The translations under genes were made by a program, and so were the position numbers. From the NCBI GenBank assembly GCA_024180945.1, contig JAKSGN010000033.1, positions 1,550,001-1,614,000 on the forward strand: a stretch of DNA of 64,000 bases. The letters run 5' to 3'. Positions 55,558 through 64,000 of this stretch are shown here, in pieces. The notes below the pieces were generated by a model. It saw nothing but the letters and a program-made list of their open reading frames with translations. It made no database searches and had not been told where the DNA came from. The DNA comes from Macrophomina tecta. Its lineage: Eukaryota > Ascomycota > Dothideomycetes > Botryosphaeriales > Botryosphaeriaceae. Position 1 is the stretch's first letter. Each line of letters starts with the position of its first letter.

Positions 55558-58500
55558 ATGCGCTCCATTGCTCTCATCACCTCTCTCATGGGGCTCGGCA
55601 CCGTTGCCGCCGTCCCTCGCTATCAGAACTTGACTTCCTCCGCCGTGCAGTCTGTCGGCGGAGGCGTCTACCACACCACCGTCGTCGATACTGTCTACAA
55701 GACCGTCGAGACGGCTTATACCACGCTCGTCTCGACGCAGCTGACGACCAAGGTCGAGATCGAGCATGCGACGAAGACGGAGACTGCGTATGTTATTACT
55801 ACTGGCTTCCCGTGTGAAGGGGGAAGCAAGGCCAGCGGTGCTCCGGTCGTCGTGGCTGCAGGTGCGGGCTCGGGCTCGGGCTCAGGCTCCTCTGGCTCCG
55901 GAAGCGGTGATTCTGGCGGTTCCTCAGGCTCCAGCTCCGGCTCCGGCTCCGGCTCGCGCTCATCCGGTCAATTAAAGTCGAGCAACGGCGCCGGCTCTTC
56001 TGACATCGTCAAGACGTCTGGCAGTGGCTCTTCCAAGTCTGACGGCAATTCCGGCGACGTCGTTATCGGCACTTCTTCCTGGACCACCACCCAGGGCCCC
56101 ATCACGACTTTGATGCCCGCTGCTCCTCCCGGTCACGATAAGGCGGCGCTGTCCAACTTGGCGCCGAAGGATACCGGGTCTATTTACTTCAATGATGGCT
56201 CTTCCGGTGGTTCGTCCGCCGGTTCGTCTAAGTCGAACTCTACTTCTTCTGGGTCTGCTGGATTTTCTGGTTCCACTGGGTCTTCTGGATCCGCTGGGTC
56301 TTCTGGCTCAACTGGCTTCACCGGATCTGCTGGGTCTTCTGGATCCTCGTCATCAAATGGTGGCCAGCTCTTTGCTCTTATGCAAGCCAACTTCACCTAC
56401 CCGTCTATCATCCTTGATAACTCTCAGTACATCTTGAGTATTAGCTGTGTTACCGGCGGTCTTCAGATTGCTTTCTCCAATGCTGAGGCCTTCAAGTATG
56501 CCCAGAATGCATGGGGAACTGCTAAGCAGTTCGTCATTGTTACTTCTAGCGTCTCTTGCGGCAGCGCTCCGGCTGGCCAGCACACTTACTGGCTCGTTGC
56601 TGGCGTTGTCTTCTCTGAAATTTCTCACACCGCGCAGCTTGACTGCAGTGAATTGCCAATTGAGAAGGCCATCGGCGATGTTACCGTCACTTGGGGCACG
56701 ACTATCACCAGCAACAGCACTCTCAATGGTACCACCGCTGCCAGTGGAAACTCCACCTACTCGTACGGTGGCTCCGGCTACTCCAACTCAACGGGTAGCA
56801 GCAGCACCTCAGGCTCGAGCTCCGGTTCTTCTTGCAGTACTCCGCCGGCAGCTACCATCTCCGGTTTCCCCGCTGCACCCTGCGGAGATGGATTCGACAA
56901 GGCTCTAGATGACAAGCTAGGCTACTACGACTTCACCAGTGATTTCAGTGGCAGTCTCGAAGATATCGCTCCCGGCCTTGGCGACTACTCCGCATCTGAC
57001 TACGGCGATGATGATGTTGTGAGCTCTGCCCGTCGCCGCCGTAGCCTAAGCCACACCGCCCATGCCCGGGCTGTCATTGAGAAGAGACTTTTTGGTATCA
57101 GCATCAAGGCCGTCTTCCAGAAGGTCGCGCCGAAGCTCACTGCCAAGATTGAGCAGAAGATTGATGCCGTCAAGAACTTCGCCATCAAGACTGCGGACAA
57201 ATACACCAATGGCGCCGTCAGCAAGGGTATCAAGTTCATCAGCGATAAGATTGACAGCCTCACCACTGCCAAGGCTGGAGGTAATATCAACATCAATCTG
57301 ACGCCCAAGGGCCTGGTCGACTCCAAGTACTGGGGCCAGCAATACCGGCTTTATCACGGCGAAAAGACTTCTGGCGCTGCCTCCGGTTCCGTCGACTTGT
57401 ACTGCGTTGACTGTGGCATCACCGGCAAGGCACACATTGCCGGCGAGCTTGGGTTCTCTCTTCTGGGTGGCGGCTTCAACAAGGGCAGCGTGACAGTCGA
57501 CGGCTCCTTGAAGGCCGGTCTCTTCCTCGGTCTTGCCGCTGAAGGCCAGTATAAGAACACTTTCAAGAAGACCATCACCTCGGACGGCCTCCCTGGTTTC
57601 TCCATCCACAACGTCATCACTGTTGGCCCCGTCGTCGCCATGGACGCCTCTTTGGCTTTGGACATCAAGGCCCAGGGCCAAATCCTGGTCGGCGGCTCCG
57701 CTGAAATCAACAACTTCTACGCGAAGCTGGATGTCGTCAACAGCGACTAGACCACCGCCACCGGCTTCAAGCCCACCTTTAACTCAAAGTTCACTGCCGC
57801 CGGCCAGATCAGCGCTGACGCTCGTGTCGGCCTGCCCCTGACTGTGGGTGTCGGTCTGGAGATCACCCCTCTGAAGTACAGGAAGCTCATCAGCATCACC
57901 AACGAGCCGTACGTCTCCGCCAGCGCCACCTATGCGTACGATTCGGTCAACCCGGGCACTTGCAACAACGGTATCCAGTACCAGTTGACTCTTGGAGACG
58001 AGCTGTCAATGAACTTTTTCGATATCAAGACTATGAGCTTGTTCAAAGCAGATATGCCCCCGTTGGCGGCGGACTGTATCAAGCTTGGTGGTTCTTCGGG
58101 CAACTCGGATTCTACCTCTTCTGGTTCTACCTCGGGCTCGGGCGCGACTGATAACTCCTCTTCAGGTTCGGCATCAGGCAGTTCTGATGCTTCTTCTTCT
58201 GGTTCGACATCCGGCAATACTGATACGTCCACGTCTGGCTCCGGATCTACCATCGACGGGTCTGCCGCTTCTGGTTCAACCGCCAACTCCGGAACGACTG
58301 ATGGATCTACCTCTTCTGGCTCGACTACCGGTTCTTCCAACACCGGATCCTCCGACAACTCTGCCAACACCGGAGCGACGGATGGATCTACCAGCTCTGG
58401 TGCTACTGATTCTTCCGCCAACGCTGGCCAATCTACCAGTTCGGGTACTACTGATGGCATCTCAAACGCGGATATTGCGAGCCAGACCAACAACTCCGGG

Positions 58501-59466
58501 GCTATGGATAGCTCCGCCAGCACTGGCGCTACTGACAGCGCCTCGAGCACTGGTAACACTGACAGCGCCGCCAATGCTGGTTCTGCCGATATCACTGTAA
58601 CTACTGGTAGCTCTACATCGTCCGGCGGCTTATTCGGAGCGGTAAACTCAATCAACAACGCGGTCAATGCCGCAGCTGACACGGTCGCTGCCGCTACAGC
58701 CAACACTGAGAGCACAGCCAACACCGATGCCTCTGTCAGCACCGATGCTTCTGTCAACACTGATGCTTCCGTCAATGTCGATGCCTCAGCCAGCATCGAG
58801 AAGCGCTCTCTGATCGCCCGCCAAGATGCCAGCACAACCACCAGCAGCGACGACGCCGCGTACACGGGCGATGGAGGCACCGACTTCAACGAGCTGTCCA
58901 ACATCGCCTACACAGACGAGGACTCCACCAACGCCGATGGCAAGAACGACGACGGCTTCACTTACACGAACGTCATCGACTCGACCGGCGCGTGGTACCT
59001 GTCTGCCGACGCCGACGGCGCCCTCAACCTCCAAGCCGCCGCCGATGCCGCGTCCGACGGCGGCGTCACCTTCGCCACCTACGACAACCTCACCGTCTCG
59101 GACGACCAGGATCGCGTCTTCCACTACCACCCGGACACCATGGCCGCGCTCGGCGTCTCGCGTTTCCGGATCGGTGCCCTCGAGGAGCTCCCCAAGGGCG
59201 CGGATATGATTACGTTGGCGCCGGTTGACACGGATGGCAGCGCCGAAACGAAGGGCGTGGTTGTCGCGTTGGATAGCGAGGGGAATGCGTTTTACACGGT
59301 TGTGTGTAATGTCGGCGACGCGGCGAAGGTGTTCCTCGTGGCGGATCCGGATGCGGGCGCGGCGGCGCTGGAGAGGGAGGGCATGCAGTGGATTGTTACC
59401 GGGGGCGTGGCGACGGATTGCTCGGCGATGGCGTTTACGAATGGGGTTGGGGGCGGCATTTCGTAG
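55558..59466 (+). pseudogene. large secreted Ser/Gly-rich protein with one in-frame TAG
   Basis: The frame from ATG 55558 is open for 3,909 bp except for a single TAG at 57748-57750. The N-terminus is a signal peptide (MRSIALITSLMGLGTVAAVP). An ordered domain (about residues 275-400, FVIVTSSVSCGSAPAGQHTYWLV) resembles the DUF7029 type. A second (about 500-800, SVDLYCVDCGITGKAHIAGE) resembles the DUF7223 type and is cut near its end by the stop. Beyond it the domain continues with no further stop (FNSKFTAAGQISADARVGLP), then a long Ser/Gly/Asn/Thr-rich linker and a C-terminal domain ending at 59466. Ser/Gly repeats occupy roughly 55859-55968, 56200-56355 and 58085-58610. Functions of these fungal extracellular proteins are unknown. 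The stop is either recent, tolerated by readthrough, or yields a truncated 730-aa protein. Confidence 0.75.
55859..56355 (+). repeat. coding Ser/Gly-rich low-complexity repeats
   Basis: Two runs within the secreted-protein gene: a GSGSGS-type run at 55859-55968, and a decoded SAGSSGSTGFSGS-type run at 56200-56355, both likely to vary in length between strains. They form flexible, probably O-glycosylated linkers. Confidence 0.75.
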
Positions 59467-60143
59467 AGGAGCGTCGAGGTGATTGGTCAAAGGGTTGGGG
59501 CGTGGGGAAAGAGGACATGGGTGTTTTAATGAAGGCTTCGTTTCTTCTGTTTTGACCCTGAAATATGGGGTATTTCGACGGTGGTTTGGAGCTATCATAC
59601 GGAAGGGAGAGCAAGGGACTAAAGTGAGCGAAAGTAGTTTCTGCCTGATATCACGTTCTATATGGGAACCAATCTCACGCTATTTCCTCAATACTGCATC
59701 TTCGGTGTCCTTCTCGTCCCGCTCAGCCTTTCTGATCAAAAAAAAAAAAAAAAAAAATCAACCAAGACCATTTCCAGATGATCATCTCGCTATCTCCGCT
59801 TTGCCGTGAATCCTTCTAGCCGGGATGTGTGAAGAAACCGTTTAAAGCTCCCTGATATCACTGGAGAAATGGTCCATGGCTAAGTGATACCCGTCCGCCT
59901 GGAAACTGTTGTGTTTTACGGAAGACATGAACCGTTGGAGAAGAGGCCATTCACTTCTCGTTCATTCAAGAACAGATATGGCTGGGATCAAAAGATAAGT
60001 GATGAATTGCCTCCAGAGGACTTGATCTAGTCCTCGACGCAAGCATTGTATTATCAAAGGCTTCACGGGATCATGTAATCACCTTTCACTACTGATCTCC
60101 TCCGGGGCAAAGAGACTCATCCACGCTCTAATGGAGTTACGTG
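59467..60143. other. intergenic region, no supported gene
   Basis: Convergent 3' flanks of the secreted-protein gene and the GMC oxidoreductase. A 19-A run lies at about 59739-59757. Nothing else is seen. Confidence 0.55.
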
Positions 60144-62082
60144 CTAGTGATTGCTTCCAGACTTCTTGGACTGCGCTTTGGCATCAGCAATAATCACGAC
60201 AGCCGCCTTCTCGCTCATCATATACACACTAGACACAATGAAGAACCCGTGGATCTTCGGCATAGCTGACGCATCCACAACCCTCAACCTCTGCACCCCC
60301 CTCACCCTAAAGTCAGCGTCCAACACCGCCATCTCGTCATCATCCGCGCCGATCGGGCACGTACATGACGCATGGTGCCCCCACGCCTCATCTCTAATAA
60401 ACTGCTTCGTCGCCTCCTCCCCCGGCGGCGGCCGGACGTCCTCATACGGGCCCAGCGTGGTCGGCATATGGCCAAAGACCGTGCGGGCCCACTGCACGCC
60501 CTCGTACGTCGCCTGCACGTCCTCGTCGCCGCCCTGCGCGAACGAGTTGAAGACGATGGTCGGCGGGTCGCGGGGGTCAGCGGACGCCAGCCTCACGGTG
60601 CCGGCCGCGTTGCGCGAGTGCGCCTTCAGCGTCAGCCACACCCAGTGCTTCGCGTCGCGCGTCGCGTTGCCGCTCTGCCAGCGCTCGAGGCAGGGGTCCG
60701 GCGAGCGGCGGCCCCAGGTGCAGGCTTCGGTGATGGTGAAGTTGGCGGCGAACTTGACGGTCGTGGGGACCTCGTAGCGGTCTTGCAGGTTGGTGCCGAC
60801 GCCGGGGAGGGCGTGGATTACGGGGATGCCAAGGGCTTCGAGTTCTTCGCGCGGGCCGATGCCGCTGAGTTTGAGGAGCTGGGGTGTGTTGAATGCGCCC
60901 GCGGACAGGATGACTTCCCGTGTGGCGTTGACGCTGCCTGGTGTGCCTGGCGATCCGCTGGTCGCAGCTCTGGGGTCAGCGCGGTACAGGCTCGCGCCGT
61001 CGAGAAAATCTACGCCGATGGCTGCGGTGCCGTTGAAGCGGACTTTTGTGGCCAGGCAGTTCAGGCGAATGTCGAGGGGATAGCCCCGGGCGACGACATC
61101 GAGCAGGAACTCTCGCGGCGAGTTGCGGGCGTAGCTGTCGATATGTATTGGAACTTGGTACAGATCTTCAGCGGTGTCACGCTCAGGCCAGACGCGGTTG
61201 ATGTCAAGGGTGAGCAGAGAAGCGAGGCCGGTCACGGTGGAGAGGAGGGAGTCGAGGATGTTCTTTCCGGCAGCCGACGCTGCCGCGACGACCATTTGAA
61301 GCAGGCGGACATCTTCGAGGACGAGCTCAAGATCTGCCAGCGGAAAGTGAGCGGAAGAAATGCCAGTTGAGACGTCGCTGTCCACGCTCGCGCACTTACC
61401 TGTGACCCCGACTTTTAGCCACCCGCTGAACCCATGCCCCACGATGCTGTTCCCCAGCAGGTACGTCGCATGCTCCAGCTTCTTGTAATAAGCCCGCATG
61501 CTGTCCGCACTCCACGACTCATCCCCCGTCACCTCCGCAATGCCATCCCAATCACTCCGATGCGGATACACCATCACCATCGCATTGTGCGCGCCGCACC
61601 CGCCCAGCGTGCCCGCCCTGGGATACAGAATCCCCTTCATCTCCGGTCCTGCGGGCGGATCAAGCCCGACATACAAATCCCCATCCGGCGTAACGTAAGT
61701 GGTCTTGGAGTCTCGCGCCTGCGTCGCGTTGTCGCTGTAGTGCCGCACGTAGTAGTCCCACCGCATGGGCGCGTACTCGGTTGAGCGTGCATGCCACGCG
61801 GGCACTTGGTATTCAAGCGCGGAGCCTTGGTCGGACCCCGCTTCGAGGAGGAGCGTGCGGTAGCCCGCGAGCGCGAGGCGCGCGGCGAGGGGCCCGCCGC
61901 CGGCGCCGGAGCCCACGATCACGTAGTCGTAGGGGTCGAGGGTGACGGCGTTGGAGAGGCTGGCCGTGTCCTTTAGTCCCAACTCACGACACAAGGGAGG
62001 AGTCCGAGATGTGGAGGACTTACTGTCCGAGGGAAAGAAGCAGGAGCATTAACAACCCCCAGAAGCGGAAACGGCCTGGCAT
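60144..62082 (-). CDS. secreted GMC-family oxidoreductase
   Basis: Three exons on the minus strand: 62082-62024, 61959-61400 and 61333-60144, exactly 603 codons. Exon 1 supplies a signal peptide (RFWGLLMLLLLSLG). The ADP-binding motif DYVIVGSGAGGGPLAARLA, GMC signature 1 (YPRAGTLGGCGAHNAMV) and signature 2 (GAFNTPQLLKLSGIG) show a GMC flavoprotein of the glucose-methanol-choline family. The catalytic His lies in WGHHASCTCPIG. At the second active-site position, where most members have NP or HP context, the sequence is PKIHGFFIVSS, so the motif is atypical. Extracellular GMC enzymes oxidise alcohols or sugars and often make hydrogen peroxide. The second intron (66 bp, 61399-61334) is a multiple of three without a stop, so retention would insert 22 residues. 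The exon-1 acceptor was chosen to restore phase. Confidence 0.92.
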
Positions 62083-63606
62083 CGTGATAGCAGAGAAGCG
62101 GCGACCCTTGCAGGAAAGGGAGAGCTTACGGCGAAGAAGTCAATATGCTTCTCCAACAGGATTTACACACCACTCACCCAGATTCTTCGCTGCGCCCCCT
62201 CGGACGAGAAACATCCCCATTATCTCCACCGCCCTATCGCCAAGACTGCTCGATCGCCGCTTCAGAGCTACTGCTTCGATTGTAGTAGCCTGCCTTTTCT
62301 GGTTCATCCATATCCGTTTTCGCCTATGCAAGGAGAAATATTGGTTCCTCTGCCCCTGCATTGGATAGCTGCAGGGAAAGTATGCAGGTTTCACGCGAAG
62401 AGCAGCCCTCGTGTCCACACTTTACGGCCCCTTTTGGTGCGCAGATGATCTCGGGACCAAGTAAGTCTCAGCCCCCACAAACGGATAGGGAACTAGCACT
62501 CCCCAGTTCGTATCCCCGTGCGGCGTGTAACGAATCAACCGGGGGCGGAATTCAAACGATCCAGGAATGAAAGCGGACGTTGGCTGCAGTTTCGCGAATT
62601 AGGGCCTTGTTTGGGATGTGCGGGCCGAGCCGCCTACTTTGATTATCCCAAAGCGTACAGTGAGGGGTTGCGTCCCTACAAGGAAGGCCCTTGAATCTTT
62701 GGCACCATCAGGGCGGGGTAACTGGCGCAAAGGTAGTCTGCTGACTCGTTCAAGTGGATACAGCGGCCGTCTTTTGCTGAAATGGACTGTTTGGGGGGTG
62801 AGTAATAGCGGCGACAGCGCCCTGGATCTGCAGCTTTGTTGCGTGGGTTTATGCTGCATTATGTAGGAATTCGCAATCAGTCTCTGTATCAGTTGGGGGC
62901 CAAAACATTGGTGAATGTCATGGTTTATTGGTATCTTAAGTCCCCGGTGCTAATGGGTTCTTCCGATGCAAAGAGAATTCGGAGCCGGTCGACCAGAGAA
63001 ACCCCGCTCAAGGTCGGCAGTCGGGTGGCAGGTCGTGCAACTATGTCCTCTGCCTAAAACCAAATTTTAACGAGTTAAAGACAGAATGCATGAGCATTTG
63101 CCTGCTTTCCATCGAACAAGAACATACGGATACATGATATTCGGTACCGGGCGCTTCGTTGGGGTACTTGTTGTATTAACTCGAGGTTTTACTTGGCTAG
63201 CAGGATCGTTCGTGTTGGTGGGTTGTGAAGTGTCTGGGTAGCATCTTCTTGAGTTCTCTGAGCGCCTGGGTTACCAATCCTGCAATGGTAAGGATGAGTG
63301 CGGGCATTTCTAGTCCATAGTTGCTTCCTCTTCTCCCGCCAACTGTTCCCTGCTTGTTGCCATCCGAGTGGTGAGCAATTGGGTTTGATCGCGTAGGAGG
63401 GTGTTCGCGGAGGATTAAAGGTATGCGAGGCAGGCAGCACTTGTGATCTCCACTTGTGACTGGATACGACAGATCGTGGCTCAGCGCGCTTTGAATGAAC
63501 GGCCGCCCATCCACACGTGAAGTAAGTACATTGGAAACGGTGACAATAGCATCGACTAGAGATGAACGCCCTTCTCTTGTGACAGACGCACCCAACTCTG
63601 CTCAGC
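62083..63606. other. intergenic region, no supported gene
   Basis: About 1.5 kb upstream of the GMC gene and 3' of the partial membrane-protein gene. Short open frames are unsupported; no RNA gene was recognised. Confidence 0.5.
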
Positions 63607-64000
63607 TCAATGCACAGTCCGTCCTTCCGTCTTATCGCCACCAACCGGCACCAGCCTCACCACCACCTCCCCATCGCCCTCCACCAGCTTTTCATACCGA
63701 ACCTTATACCGGCCCGCCCACGCATCCAACGCGTCATTGCTAGCCATCCCCATCTGCGCCGCCTCCGCCCTGGCTCCTCCCAGCCCCGCCGCGCCATCCA
63801 CCACCACCCTCACCGCATCCACCTGCCTAAACGCCCTACCCGAGACGCTCGCCCTCGCCGCCCACGCCAGCCCGGCCGTCACCGCGCCCGCACCCACCAA
63901 GCACGCCAGCCCCGCCAGCAAGATGCTCGGCACGTACGTGATGCGATACCGCTCCACGCTCCGCGTCCCGTCCACGATATACAGGTACTCGGGCTGGTCG
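63607..64000 (-). CDS. C-terminal end of an uncharacterised membrane protein (partial)
   Basis: Open frame on the minus strand entering from the right edge (codons in phase with base 63999) and ending at 63607. About 130 residues are visible. A membrane helix (ITYVPSILLAGLACLVGAGAV, with flanking residues) comes first, then a soluble tail of about 90 residues with VDAVRVVVDGAAG and KVRYEKLVEGDGEVVVRLVPVGG. I do not recognise the family from this end. The frame has no ATG of its own before the edge, so the start lies outside the window. Confidence 0.6.
   Translation of the reverse strand, partial: DQPEYLYIVDGTRSVERYRITYVPSILLAGLACLVGAGAVTAGLAWAARASVSGRAFRQVDAVRVVVDGAAGLGGARAEAAQMGMASNDALDAWAGRYKVRYEKLVEGDGEVVVRLVPVGGDKTEGRTVH

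Noticed and set aside
1..64000. tRNA or rRNA genes
   Set aside because: I looked for B-box-like GGTTCGAATC motifs and rRNA-like segments and saw none; a covariance-model scan would be needed to exclude tRNAs fully.

Overview
This is a eukaryotic, filamentous-ascomycete (Pezizomycotina) contig, probably from a Dothideomycete; the class is an inference from gene style, not something the sequence proves. The genes have many short introns (about 40-180 bp, GT-AG and some GC-AG), there are TATA boxes and long GC-rich intergenic stretches, and the gene families are typical of fungi: the SLA1 endocytic adaptor, a HET-domain protein, a Zn2Cys6 regulator, PDR/ABC-G pump, P450s and alpha-tubulin. Gene models below were spliced by eye; most close to an exact multiple of three with no internal stop.

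Layout. (1) 1-628: 3' end of an SLA1-like gene. (2) 2.1-14 kb is a transposon graveyard. A hAT element (2465-5188) sits with a perfect 8-bp target duplication inside a decayed HET-domain gene. A second hAT (10423-13282) is nested, again with a perfect 8-bp duplication, inside a Tc1/mariner element (9364-13542). A small GXWXG/DUF4334 gene lies between them. (3) 15-39 kb is an accessory metabolic region: pirin, secreted FAD-linked (BBE-type) oxidoreductase, SDR, an unusual C2H2 plus Zn2Cys6 transcription factor, three P450s, a full-size PDR/ABC-G transporter and an O-methyltransferase. No polyketide synthase, NRPS, terpene cyclase or other backbone enzyme is visible inside it. (4) 40.9-42.9 kb: an MFS permease of the allantoate-permease type. 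(5) 44-54 kb is housekeeping in character: an EF-hand MscS-type channel, an SMP/LEA-like protein and an alpha-tubulin. (6) 55.5-59.5 kb: a very large secreted Ser/Gly-rich protein interrupted by one in-frame TAG. (7) 60-62 kb: a secreted GMC oxidoreductase. (8) the C-terminal end of a membrane protein runs off the right edge.

How the genes may work together. The 17-39 kb block has the content of a secondary-metabolite cluster: a regulator divergent from a P450, oxidising enzymes, a methyltransferase and an exporter. P450-3 and the O-methyltransferase share a short divergent promoter. Because no scaffold-forming enzyme is present, the block either decorates a scaffold made elsewhere, uses an unrecognised backbone reaction, or detoxifies an exogenous compound. 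The transposon-rich left flank is the kind of unstable DNA that often borders such clusters.
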